From an uncultured Actinoplanes sp. (GTDB lineage: Bacteria; Actinomycetota; Actinomycetes; Mycobacteriales; Micromonosporaceae): 8,097 nt of DNA. This document shows, one piece after another, positions 1 to 4,960 of the stretch. Each line of letters begins with the position of its first letter. The stretch's first letter is position 1. The DNA lies in NCBI GenBank assembly GCA_934667465.1, contig CAKUMG010000221.1, forward strand, positions 1-8,097, written 5' to 3'. The position numbers and the translations under genes were made by a program. The notes under the pieces were generated by a model. It did not search any database. It had not been told where the DNA came from and saw only the letters and a list, made by a program, of their open reading frames with translations.

Positions 1-271
1 GTTCCCGGGCGCCGCGGGCTACGCGACGGCCAAGGCGGCGGTGACCGCGTTCGCGGGGGCGGTCGCGGTCGAGTACAAGAAGCAGGGCGTGCGCGCGAAC
101 ACGGTGCTGCCGAGCGTCATCGACACCCCCGCCAACCGGGCCGCGATGCCGGACGCGGACGTCTCCCGCTGGGTCACCCCGGAGGAGATCGCGGGCGTGA
201 TCGCCTTCCTGGTGAGCGACGCCTCCGCGCCCACCAGCGGCGCGAGCATCCCCGTCTACGGCCGGGCCTAG
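1..271 (+). CDS. SDR family oxidoreductase, C-terminal part (5' truncated by window edge)
   Basis: This is the last 89 codons of a short-chain dehydrogenase/reductase; the reading frame is open from base 2 and ends at TAG 269-271. The catalytic YxxxK pair is visible as Tyr (20-22) and Lys (32-34) in GYATAKAAV, the usual helix that carries the active-site Tyr and Lys. It is followed by the family's 'GVRANTVLPSVIDTP' strand-loop, the 'TPEEIAGVIAFLVSDASAPTSG' helix and a C-terminal 'GASIPVYGRA' strand. The family performs NAD(P)(H)-dependent oxidation or reduction in the cytoplasm. The Rossmann GxxxGxG motif and catalytic Ser lie outside the window, so cofactor and substrate cannot be read. The final strand ends in VYG where many relatives have VDGG. 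The GTG at 41 is internal, because homology to the family extends upstream of it. The gene converges on the kinase gene with no spacer between the two stop codons. Confidence 0.9.
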   Translation, partial: FPGAAGYATAKAAVTAFAGAVAVEYKKQGVRANTVLPSVIDTPANRAAMPDADVSRWVTPEEIAGVIAFLVSDASAPTSGASIPVYGRA

Positions 272-1069
272 TCAGAAGCCTTCGGCGATCTGGTACGTGA
301 CGACGGTCGCGGCCGCGGCGAGTGAGGCGAACGTGACGGCCACCGCGCGGACGTGCGCGACCAACGCCCCGGCCAGCGCCGGGATGCGGGCCGCGGACGA
401 CCGCGCGGGCCGCACCGTGCCGGTCGCCGGGAGGTGGGCCAGCATCGCCGCCTGCACCTGCTCCGGGCTCCCGTTGGCGTCGATCACCACGAACCGCGGG
501 AACTCGGGCAGCGCGCGGTAGGACGCGTCGGCGGCGCGCAGGTAGCTCATCTCCTCGTGGTCGTAGCCCCGGCGCTCGATCCGGTCGTACGCCACCGCCG
601 GGTCCACGGCGAGCAGGAACGTCACGTCGGGCGCGGGGAAGACGCGGTACGCCAGCCGGGCCCGCCGCTCGGCGCGGTTGAGCCGCTCGGGGCGGGGCGT
701 GCGGGCGTGGGCGCGGATGCTCGCGAACTGACACACCGCGTACCGGTCCATCACGGTGACCTCGCGGGTCAGGGTGCGGCGCAGCAGCGTACGGAGGATG
801 GCGAGCCAGCGCAGCACCGACTCCACGGCCAGCATGCCCCTGCGGCCGAGCAGGTCCTCACCGTCGGCGCGGCCCAGGGCGGCGGCGAGCCGGCCGAACC
901 AGTGGCGGCCGCCGGCGTTGCGCCGGTAGCGGGCCGGGACGCCCCGGGCGGCCAGCGCGCCGGCCAGCAGGTGGGCCTGGGTGGTCTTGCCCGATCCGTC
1001 GATCCCGACCAGGGCGATCGTGCGCGGAGAGGCGGTGGCGGAGGGGGCGGGGACCGGGCCGGGAACCAT
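272..1069 (-). CDS. Thymidylate kinase-like P-loop nucleotide kinase with C-terminal hydrophobic tail
   Basis: A 265-residue P-loop kinase of the thymidylate kinase family, which transfers phosphate from ATP to dTMP. Counting from ATG at 1069, the Walker A loop GIDGSGKTT is at residues 22-30 and the family DRY motif (Asp108-Arg109-Tyr110) follows the strand 'REVTVM'. A LID-like segment with 'RIERRGYDHEEMSYL' lies in the C-terminal third. Bacterial thymidylate kinases are usually a little over 200 residues; this one is longer at both ends. Residues about 242-261 are a 20-residue hydrophobic run (VAVTFASL...VVTYQI) that could be a membrane tail anchor. The region after DRY (AVCQFASI) departs from the usual 'SSLAYQ'-like pattern, so dTMP specificity is not certain; a related nucleotide or sugar-acid kinase is possible. 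A GTG at 1075 would add two residues. ATG 1069 is preferred because TACCGT lies 8 nt upstream and no Shine-Dalgarno is visible for either start. Confidence 0.78.
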   Translation of the reverse strand: MVPGPVPAPSATASPRTIALVGIDGSGKTTQAHLLAGALAARGVPARYRRNAGGRHWFGRLAAALGRADGEDLLGRRGMLAVESVLRWLAILRTLLRRTLTREVTVMDRYAVCQFASIRAHARTPRPERLNRAERRARLAYRVFPAPDVTFLLAVDPAVAYDRIERRGYDHEEMSYLRAADASYRALPEFPRFVVIDANGSPEQVQAAMLAHLPATGTVRPARSSAARIPALAGALVAHVRAVAVTFASLAAAATVVTYQIAEGF

Positions 1070-1077
1070 ACCCACCG

Positions 1078-1083
1078 ACGGTA
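1078..1083 (-). promoter_or_regulatory. Possible -10 box (TACCGT) for the kinase gene
   Basis: Reading the minus strand, TACCGT fits the actinobacterial TANNNT -10 pattern and lies 8 nt before ATG 1069, so transcription could begin at or very near the start codon. No convincing -35 hexamer is seen at 17-18 nt. The pattern is short and could be chance, but it agrees with the absence of a ribosome binding site. Confidence 0.3.
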
Positions 1084-1182
1084 GCGCGGGTTGTCACTAA
1101 GCGTTCCGGTCCGGCGCGCCGCTCTGGCCGTACAAAATAGTCCTTAGCAGTTGAATTCGACCGGGTGTCCCGCGTGGGCTGC

Positions 1183-1208
1183 GTTACAAGCACAACCGGG
1201 CGGGGTAG
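1183..1208 (+). promoter_or_regulatory. Candidate SigB/SigF-type promoter of the nucleotidyltransferase operon
   Basis: GTTAC (1183-1187) and GGGTAG (1203-1208) are separated by 15 nt, close to the actinobacterial general-stress pattern GTTT-N14-16-GGGTAT. The -35 differs at its fourth base and the -10 at its last. It would give a leader of about 36 nt ahead of the ATG at 1251, which has its own Shine-Dalgarno. The match is weaker than the one before the GPGG gene. The rest of the gap 1070-1250 shows no other clear signal. Confidence 0.45.
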
Positions 1209-1250
1209 ACGTTCCGTCGAGAAAACGGACATCGACCAAGGGAGATCGCG

Positions 1251-1835
1251 ATGCCGCTCCGGGTGGACGAGGGGCTGGTGACCACGCTCAAGCGCGTCGC
1301 CTCCACGCTCAAACAGGCCGAGGTGCCGTTCGCGCTGGGAGGCAGCTTCGCGGTCTATGCGCACGGCGGCCACTCCAGCGACCACGACGTCGACTTCGTG
1401 ATCCGCGAGCAGGACAAGGAGCGGGCGCTCTCCGAGCTGGCGGCGGTCGGCTTCGAGGTGGAGCAGCCCCCCGAGGACTGGCTGGTCAAGGTCTTCGAGG
1501 AGGGCCGGATGGTGGACCTGATCTACCGCCCGGTGGAGTCGCCGGTCACGGACGAGACGCTGCGCGAGGCCGAGATGCTCTCCGTCGAGGCGATCAAGAT
1601 GCCGGTCCTGTCGGCGACCCAGCTGATGATCCACAAGCTGCTCAGCTACAGCCAGCACTACTGCAACTTCGCCACCGGGCTGCCGGTCGCGCGGTCGCTG
1701 CGCGAACAGATCGACTGGGAGCGGGTGCGCCGGGAGACCGCGAAGTCGCCGTACGCCGAGGCGTTCTTGATGCTGCTCGACCGGCTGGACGTGGTGCCGG
1801 ACGCCGGCAACCCGCAAGTGACCGTGGGGGGATGA
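1251..1835 (+). CDS. Nucleotidyltransferase-fold protein, first gene of a three-gene operon
   Basis: A 194-residue protein with the core of the DNA polymerase beta-like nucleotidyltransferase fold. The glycine-serine motif GGS is at residues 30-32, followed by a strand with the metal-binding pair Asp46 and Asp48 (HDVDF) and a third acidic residue Asp89 (MVDLIYR). These are the three carboxylates such enzymes use to transfer an NMP from an NTP. The helical C-terminal half (about 105-185) contains 'LSATQLMIHKLLSY', similar to the region after the fold in MNT-like and DUF-type nucleotidyltransferases. The acceptor (protein, RNA, small molecule) is not readable. There is no signal peptide, so it is cytoplasmic. 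The start is set by AAGGGAG (1238-1244), 6 nt before ATG. The TGA is one base from the ATG of the BON gene, implying co-translation. It differs from a classical MNT/HEPN toxin-antitoxin pair in having no HEPN neighbour. Confidence 0.82.
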   Translation: MPLRVDEGLVTTLKRVASTLKQAEVPFALGGSFAVYAHGGHSSDHDVDFVIREQDKERALSELAAVGFEVEQPPEDWLVKVFEEGRMVDLIYRPVESPVTDETLREAEMLSVEAIKMPVLSATQLMIHKLLSYSQHYCNFATGLPVARSLREQIDWERVRRETAKSPYAEAFLMLLDRLDVVPDAGNPQVTVGG

Positions 1836-1836
1836 C

Positions 1837-2091
1837 ATGACACAGCAACTCGACGAGTACGTGGAGGCGCAGATCCAGCGCCTCCTCACCGAGACCGGCT
1901 CGGTGGCCGAACAGGGCATCACCGTGCAGCGCCGCGAGCACCTGCTGGTGCTGGGCGGCGAGGTCGAGAGCGCCCAGCGGCGCGACGAGATCTGCCGGCA
2001 GATCACCACGAACTTCCCGGACGTGGAGATCGCCTGCGACATCGGCATCGTCCGCGCCGCGGCGCCCAGCGAGGTGGAGGAGATCTCATGA
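1837..2091 (+). CDS. Small BON-like domain protein
   Basis: An 84-residue protein that is essentially one BON-like (OsmY and nodulation) domain. An N-terminal helix (residues 5-20) leads to a beta hairpin 'GITVQRREHLLVLGGEVES' with the characteristic glycine at 40-41. A second helix (46-58) and a closing strand 'DVEIACDIGIV' follow. BON domains are small alpha/beta modules usually linked to membrane or ligand binding, and secreted BON proteins carry a signal peptide. This one has none and should be cytoplasmic. It is tightly locked into the operon: its ATG is one base after the nucleotidyltransferase TGA, with GGGGGGA (1826-1832) as a ribosome binding site inside that gene, and its own TGA overlaps the next ATG in an ATGA. 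A partner or sensor role for the two enzymes around it is inference. The domain assignment is from pattern only. Confidence 0.75.
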   Translation: MTQQLDEYVEAQIQRLLTETGSVAEQGITVQRREHLLVLGGEVESAQRRDEICRQITTNFPDVEIACDIGIVRAAAPSEVEEIS

Positions 2092-2831
2092 TCCGGATCG
2101 CCGCCGTGGGCGACGTCCACGTGGACAAGGACGTGCTGGGCCGCTACCGGCCCGCGCTGGAACAGCTGCCGGACGTCGCCGACGCCCTGCTGATCGCCGG
2201 GGACCTCACCCGGCACGGCACGGTGGACGAGGCGCGGTGCATGGCGCAGGAGTTCGGCGGGCTCGGCGTGCCGGTGGTGGTGGTCCTGGGCAACCACGAC
2301 CACCAGAGCGACCAGGAGGCCGAGGTCTCGCGGGTGCTCACCGACGCCGGCATGACGGTGCTCGAGGGCGACGGCACGGTGCTGGAACTCAACGGGCACC
2401 GGCTCGGCATCGCCGGGGCGAAGGGCTTCGGCGGCGGGTTCGCCGGCGCCTGCGCCAGCAAGTTCGGCGAGCGGGAGATGAAGGACTTCGTCGGTACGAC
2501 CGAGGCGATCGCGGACAAGCTGGGCGCGGCGCTGCGCGGGCTCGACTGCGACGCCCTGGTGGCGCTGACGCACTACGCCCCGGTGCCGGAGACCCTCGCC
2601 GGCGAGCCGCTGGAGATCTACCCCTTCCTCGGCTCCTATCTGCTGGGGCAGGCCATCGACTCGGCACCGACCGCGCTGGCCCTGCACGGGCACGCCCACC
2701 ATGGCACCGAGCGCGGGCGCACGCCCGGCGGCGTCCCGGTCCGCAACGTCGCGCACCCGGTCATCAAGCAGGCCTACAACGTCTACCAGCTGCTGTCCGA
2801 GGGCGTCGACGCGGAGCTCGTCACCGCCTGA
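2088..2831 (+). CDS. Calcineurin-like metallophosphoesterase
   Basis: A 247-residue metallophosphoesterase with every signature motif in order: GDVH (Asp9, His11), GDLTRHG (Asp39), GNHDH (Asn69, His70), HYAP (His162) and GHAHHG (His202, His204). These residues bind two metal ions that activate water for hydrolysis of phosphomonoesters or phosphodiesters, including cyclic nucleotides and nucleotide adducts. The 'GFGGGFAGACASKFG' segment (about 113-127) is a long glycine-rich insertion between the core motifs and may shape substrate choice. There is no signal peptide, so the protein is cytoplasmic. The start is firm: GGAGGAG (2076-2082) lies 5 nt before ATG, and the ATG overlaps the BON stop codon (ATGA), giving translational coupling. 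A hairpin 15 bases after the stop closes the operon. The substrate is unknown; pairing with a nucleotidyltransferase suggests it may reverse or degrade that enzyme's product. Confidence 0.9.
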   Translation: MIRIAAVGDVHVDKDVLGRYRPALEQLPDVADALLIAGDLTRHGTVDEARCMAQEFGGLGVPVVVVLGNHDHQSDQEAEVSRVLTDAGMTVLEGDGTVLELNGHRLGIAGAKGFGGGFAGACASKFGEREMKDFVGTTEAIADKLGAALRGLDCDALVALTHYAPVPETLAGEPLEIYPFLGSYLLGQAIDSAPTALALHGHAHHGTERGRTPGGVPVRNVAHPVIKQAYNVYQLLSEGVDAELVTA

Positions 2832-2846
2832 GAAGCACCGGCCCGG

Positions 2847-2871
2847 CCCCGTCTCCCCCGCGGAGACGGGG
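2847..2871 (+). terminator. Hairpin terminator after the metallophosphoesterase operon
   Basis: A perfect 10-bp stem, CCCCGTCTCC (2847-2856) with GGAGACGGGG (2862-2871), and a 5-nt loop. It begins 15 bases after the stop codon. The following bases (CTTCGTCGC) are only weakly T-rich, which is common for actinobacterial terminators. It separates the operon from the promoter of the next small gene. Confidence 0.75.
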
Positions 2872-2918
2872 CTTCGTCGCATGTGGACCCGAAACGCCTT
2901 TGTGATCGAGGCATCACA

Positions 2919-2946
2919 GGTTTTCTATTTTGCGGCGTCGGGTAAT
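2919..2946 (+). promoter_or_regulatory. Near-consensus SigB/SigF-type promoter for the GPGG small membrane protein
   Basis: GGTTTT (2919-2924) and GGGTAAT (2940-2946), with 16 nt between GTTT and GGGTAA, match the general-stress sigma pattern GTTT-N14-16-GGGTAT in all but one base of the -10. The surrounding 2921-2930 is unusually AT-rich for this genome. The -10 ends about 10 bases before ATG 2956, so the transcript would have a leader of only a few bases or none. The whole gap 2872-2955 otherwise holds nothing recognisable. Confidence 0.7.
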
Positions 2947-2955
2947 CGAGCGGCC

Positions 2956-3099
2956 ATGACACTTCTGCTCTGGATCCTCGCAGTCATCCTCGTAGTCGCC
3001 GGCATCCTCGCCATCTTCCGCAAGCAGCTCCTCTGGGGCATCGTGCTCATCGTCGTCGGCCTCCTCGTCGGCCCGGGTGGCGTCAGCATCTTCAACTGA
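2956..3099 (+). CDS. GPGG-motif small membrane protein (47 aa)
   Basis: A 47-residue, very hydrophobic protein. The first membrane helix spans about residues 3-20 (LLLWILAVILVVAGILAI) and a short basic turn FRKQ follows. A second helix spans about 25-38 and leads into Gly39-Pro40-Gly41-Gly42 and the tail VSIFN. The arrangement matches the actinobacterial GPGG-motif small membrane protein family, whose function is not known. The ATG at 2956 is chosen because it begins directly at the hydrophobic segment and lies just behind the SigB/SigF-like promoter. The frame is open further upstream, but that extension is compositionally unlike a protein and runs through the terminator and promoter. No Shine-Dalgarno is seen, consistent with a leaderless or nearly leaderless mRNA. 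It is its own transcription unit, bounded by terminators on both sides. A stress-induced membrane role is inferred from the promoter. Confidence 0.85.
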   Translation: MTLLLWILAVILVVAGILAIFRKQLLWGIVLIVVGLLVGPGGVSIFN

Positions 3100-3102
3100 T
3101 GT

Positions 3103-3120
3103 GCCCGGCGACAGCCGGGC
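3103..3120 (+). other. Short perfect hairpin just after the GPGG stop codon
   Basis: GCCCGGC (3103-3109) and GCCGGGC (3114-3120) form a 7-bp perfect stem with a GACA tetraloop, starting 3 bases after the stop. There is no T-run. It may protect the 3' end or assist the larger hairpin 12 bases downstream. Confidence 0.5.
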
Positions 3121-3132
3121 GGGCATCCCTCA

Positions 3133-3183
3133 CCGGGGCTGCCGTAGATCTACCTCTCGCAGGCAGGTCTACGGTGGCCCCGG
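3133..3183 (+). terminator. Long hairpin terminator after the GPGG gene
   Basis: A 51-base hairpin. CCGGGGC (3133-3139) pairs with GCCCCGG (3177-3183), two G-U pairs follow, then CCGTAGA (3142-3148) pairs with TCTACGG (3168-3174). Further pairing, with one G-U pair and one A-C mismatch, runs up to a CTCGC loop (3156-3160). The stem is followed at once by TTCTTTCT, a good T-rich tail for this genome. It should stop transcription before the MHYT gene. Confidence 0.8.
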
Positions 3184-3211
3184 TTCTTTCTGAGTGCTCT
3201 ATGTGGTGACC

Positions 3212-3247
3212 CGCACACGAGGTGCGATGTCCTAGATCGGACTCGTG
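3212..3247. repeat. Inverted repeats upstream of the MHYT gene (possible operator)
   Basis: CACGAG (3216-3221) and CTCGTG (3242-3247) are inverted copies 20 bases apart. Inside the same stretch CGCAC (3212-3216) and GTGCG (3222-3226) form a small stem. GTGACC also occurs twice in direct orientation (3206-3211 and 3245-3250). The gap 3184-3296 must hold the MHYT promoter, but no clear -35/-10 pair can be chosen. Short repeats like these can arise by chance. Confidence 0.25.
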
Positions 3248-3296
3248 ACCTAATCCTCAGCGAAACGATCCCCCCGACGTTCGCGAGGTACCGGCC

Positions 3297-4211
3297 GTGG
3301 CCGAGGTCCATCACTTCACCTACGGAGCCTTCAATCCGATCGCCGCCTATCTGGTGGCGGTCCTCGGCTCCTTCCTCGGCCTGCTGAGCACCGGGCGTGC
3401 CCGCAGCGCCCGGACCACCGGCCGGCGGACCCGCTGGCTGATCATCGCCGCCTTCTCGATCGGCGGCGCGGCCATCTGGCTGATGCACTTCACCGCGATG
3501 CTCGGCTTCGAGGTGCCGGACAGCCCGGTGCGCTACAAGCCGTGGCTCATGATGCTGAGCCTCGGGCTCGCGGTCGTGACCGTCGGCTTCGGGCTGATGG
3601 CCGTCGGCCACGGCCGGCGCAGCATCCCGCGGGTCGCGATCGCCGGGACCCTGACCGGGGCCGGCGTCCTCGCCATGCACTACACCGGCATGGCCGGGCT
3701 GTCGGTGGCGGGCACGATCCACTACGACACCACCCTGGTGATCGTCTCGGGGGTCATCGCGGTGGTGGCCGCCACGGCCGCCCTGTGGTTCACCGTCTCG
3801 GTCAAGAGCATCGCGGCGATGTTCGGCGCGGCCGGGATCATGGGCCTCGCCGTCTGCGGCATGCACTACACGGGCATGGCGGCGATGAGCGTGCGGCTCG
3901 ACGACGGCGTCGCGACCCACACCGAGGGTCTCCGGCCGCTGCTCATGATCGTGCCGATCACGCTGATCAGCGCGGCCACCATCCTCGGCGTCGCGCTCAG
4001 CGGCCTGCAGGCGATGACCGAGGAGGAGTTCACCGAGGGCGCCGACATCCCGCACCGGGGCTCGCACGCCGAGCCGCACAACCACGCGTGGTCGCTGCGC
4101 GCGGCCTCCCTGTCGGGCATGCGCCGGACGCCGAGCAGCCGCCCCTCCCCGCGCCCCGTCCCGCCCCGGCCCGCCGCCACCTCCGCCACGGAGGAGCCTG
4201 TTCTGGACTAG
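3297..4211 (+). CDS. Stand-alone MHYT-domain integral membrane sensor
   Basis: A 304-residue membrane protein with a seven-helix MHYT domain and no output domain. The repeated signature appears as HHFT (5-8), MHFT (63-66), MHYT (127-130) and MHYT (189-192), in near-duplicate repeats (MHYTGMAGLSV and MHYTGMAAMSV). Membrane segments lie around 15-31, 47-62, 83-104, 113-127, 146-168, 174-188 and 215-238. In MHYT proteins the Met and His residues are proposed to bind a metal (copper) and sense a diatomic gas such as O2, CO or NO; the domain is usually fused to GGDEF/EAL or kinase domains. Here it ends in a roughly 64-residue tail that is acidic and His-containing at first and then Pro/Ser/Arg-rich, probably disordered and cytoplasmic. 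The GTG start is supported by GAGGT (3285-3289) 7 nt upstream. It is 24 bases from the HD hydrolase gene. Confidence 0.9.
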   Translation: MAEVHHFTYGAFNPIAAYLVAVLGSFLGLLSTGRARSARTTGRRTRWLIIAAFSIGGAAIWLMHFTAMLGFEVPDSPVRYKPWLMMLSLGLAVVTVGFGLMAVGHGRRSIPRVAIAGTLTGAGVLAMHYTGMAGLSVAGTIHYDTTLVIVSGVIAVVAATAALWFTVSVKSIAAMFGAAGIMGLAVCGMHYTGMAAMSVRLDDGVATHTEGLRPLLMIVPITLISAATILGVALSGLQAMTEEEFTEGADIPHRGSHAEPHNHAWSLRAASLSGMRRTPSSRPSPRPVPPRPAATSATEEPVLD

Positions 4212-4223
4212 CCCGTCCCGTTA

Positions 4224-4229
4224 TACGGT
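4224..4229 (+). promoter_or_regulatory. Possible -10 box (TACGGT) for a leaderless HD-domain mRNA
   Basis: TACGGT fits TANNNT and is exactly 6 nt before ATG 4236, inside the only AT-richer bases (TTATAC) of this short gap. No Shine-Dalgarno precedes the ATG. The spacing is what is expected if the transcript starts on the A of ATG. No good -35 is visible. Confidence 0.45.
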
Positions 4230-4235
4230 CTCCGC

Positions 4236-4955
4236 ATGGCTCCCAGGATGCTGCTCTCGATGCCGCTGCACGCGATCACCGAGGTCTACGGTGAGGAGGG
4301 GCTGCGGGACCGCTTCATGCTCGAGCTCGAAGACCTGCCCGCGGACGACCGGAGCCGGCTGGAGGAGGCGCTCGCGCTGGCGTCCCGGCTGCACGCCGAC
4401 GACCGGCGGGTCCGCGAGCCCTACCTCAACCACCTGCTGCGGGTCGCGATCCGGATCATGCGCTACTACGGCGTCAAGGACCCCGACGTCCTGGCCGCCG
4501 CGCTGCTGCACGACGCCGTCGAGGACCACCCCGCCGAGCTGGCCGGGCTGCCGGCGGAGCTGGGGCACCAGGTGCTCACCGAGGCCGCGGTCGCGGAGCT
4601 GGCCCGCCGCTTCGGGCCCCGGACGGCCGAGCTGGTCCGCTCGGTCACCAACCCGGAGTACGACCCGGAGCGCGATCGGCACGAGCAGTACCGCGAGCAC
4701 GTGGCCGAGAGCCTGGAGCGCGATCCCTGGGCCCGGGTGATCAAAGTGAGCGACTTCACGGACAACGGCGTGGGGGTCATCCACACCACGTTCGACAAGG
4801 CCCGCAGCTCTGCGATCAAGTACCGTCCGCTGGTCCCGAAGCTGCGCGAGCTCGTGGGGCGGCCGGACACCCCGCTGTCGGTGTCCGCGAAGGATCACAT
4901 CCTCGATCAGCTGGACCTGGCCGAGGAGCGGTTCGCCGCGATCTTGGACGATTGA
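4236..4955 (+). CDS. HD-domain hydrolase resembling the SpoT/Mesh1 (p)ppGpp hydrolase
   Basis: A 239-residue HD-superfamily protein. The motif order matches the hydrolase domain of RelA/SpoT and the small alarmone hydrolases (Mesh1). 'RLHADDRRVREPYLNHLLRVA' (51-71) parallels the family's AH..Q.R..GEPY..HP..VA segment. LLHDAVED (90-97) supplies His92-Asp93 and the catalytic-type Glu96-Asp97, and KVSDFTDN (170-177) supplies Asp173 and Asn177 in the D-x3-N arrangement. His66, His92, Asp93 and Asp173 would bind the metal. There is no synthetase, TGS or ACT domain, so it would be hydrolase-only. It is somewhat longer than Mesh1, with an N-terminal helical extension (1-50). The family removes pyrophosphate from the 3' position of (p)ppGpp, but related HD proteins act on other nucleotides, so the substrate is inferred. 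It lies between the MHYT sensor and the alpha-glucosidase on the same strand. No ribosome binding site is seen. Confidence 0.8.
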   Translation: MAPRMLLSMPLHAITEVYGEEGLRDRFMLELEDLPADDRSRLEEALALASRLHADDRRVREPYLNHLLRVAIRIMRYYGVKDPDVLAAALLHDAVEDHPAELAGLPAELGHQVLTEAAVAELARRFGPRTAELVRSVTNPEYDPERDRHEQYREHVAESLERDPWARVIKVSDFTDNGVGVIHTTFDKARSSAIKYRPLVPKLRELVGRPDTPLSVSAKDHILDQLDLAEERFAAILDD

Positions 4956-4960
4956 GTGCT

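Noticed and set aside
1067..1072. GGGTAT on the minus strand over the kinase start, as a stress promoter -10.
   Set aside because: It overlaps the start codon, so transcription would begin inside the gene, and no GTTT lies 14-16 nt upstream.
1213..1229. TCCGT/ACGGA inverted repeat in the leader of the nucleotidyltransferase gene, as a riboswitch or attenuator.
   Set aside because: The stem is only 5 bp with a 7-base loop, with no conserved riboswitch core and no T-run; it is within chance.
1251..2091. Toxin-antitoxin module (nucleotidyltransferase plus small partner).
   Set aside because: The small partner looks like a BON-like domain rather than HEPN or a DNA-binding antitoxin, and the operon continues into a metallophosphoesterase. 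Toxicity cannot be judged from sequence.
858..2882. A 674-codon open frame on the minus strand across the whole nucleotidyltransferase-BON-phosphoesterase operon.
   Set aside because: It mirrors the third-position GC bias of the plus-strand genes. Its product is rich in H, R, V, D and Q without any recognisable domain, and the plus-strand genes carry complete motifs and ribosome binding sites.
2701..2955. Upstream extension of the GPGG frame to give a 132-residue protein.
   Set aside because: The extension crosses the phosphoesterase gene in another frame, the terminator hairpin and the SigB/SigF promoter. Its composition is Ser/Arg/Pro-rich, and the real protein begins at ATG 2956.
3675..3881. 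Direct DNA repeat (ATGCACTACAC-GGCATGGC) at 3675 and 3861, as a mobile or regulatory repeat.
   Set aside because: It is the coding of the duplicated MHYTGM motif of the membrane domain, explained by protein repeats.
3150..4085. A 311-codon minus-strand frame opposite the MHYT gene.
   Set aside because: It is highly charged and His/Asp/Arg-rich, with no hydrophobic core, while the plus-strand frame is a clear membrane protein with repeated MHYT motifs.
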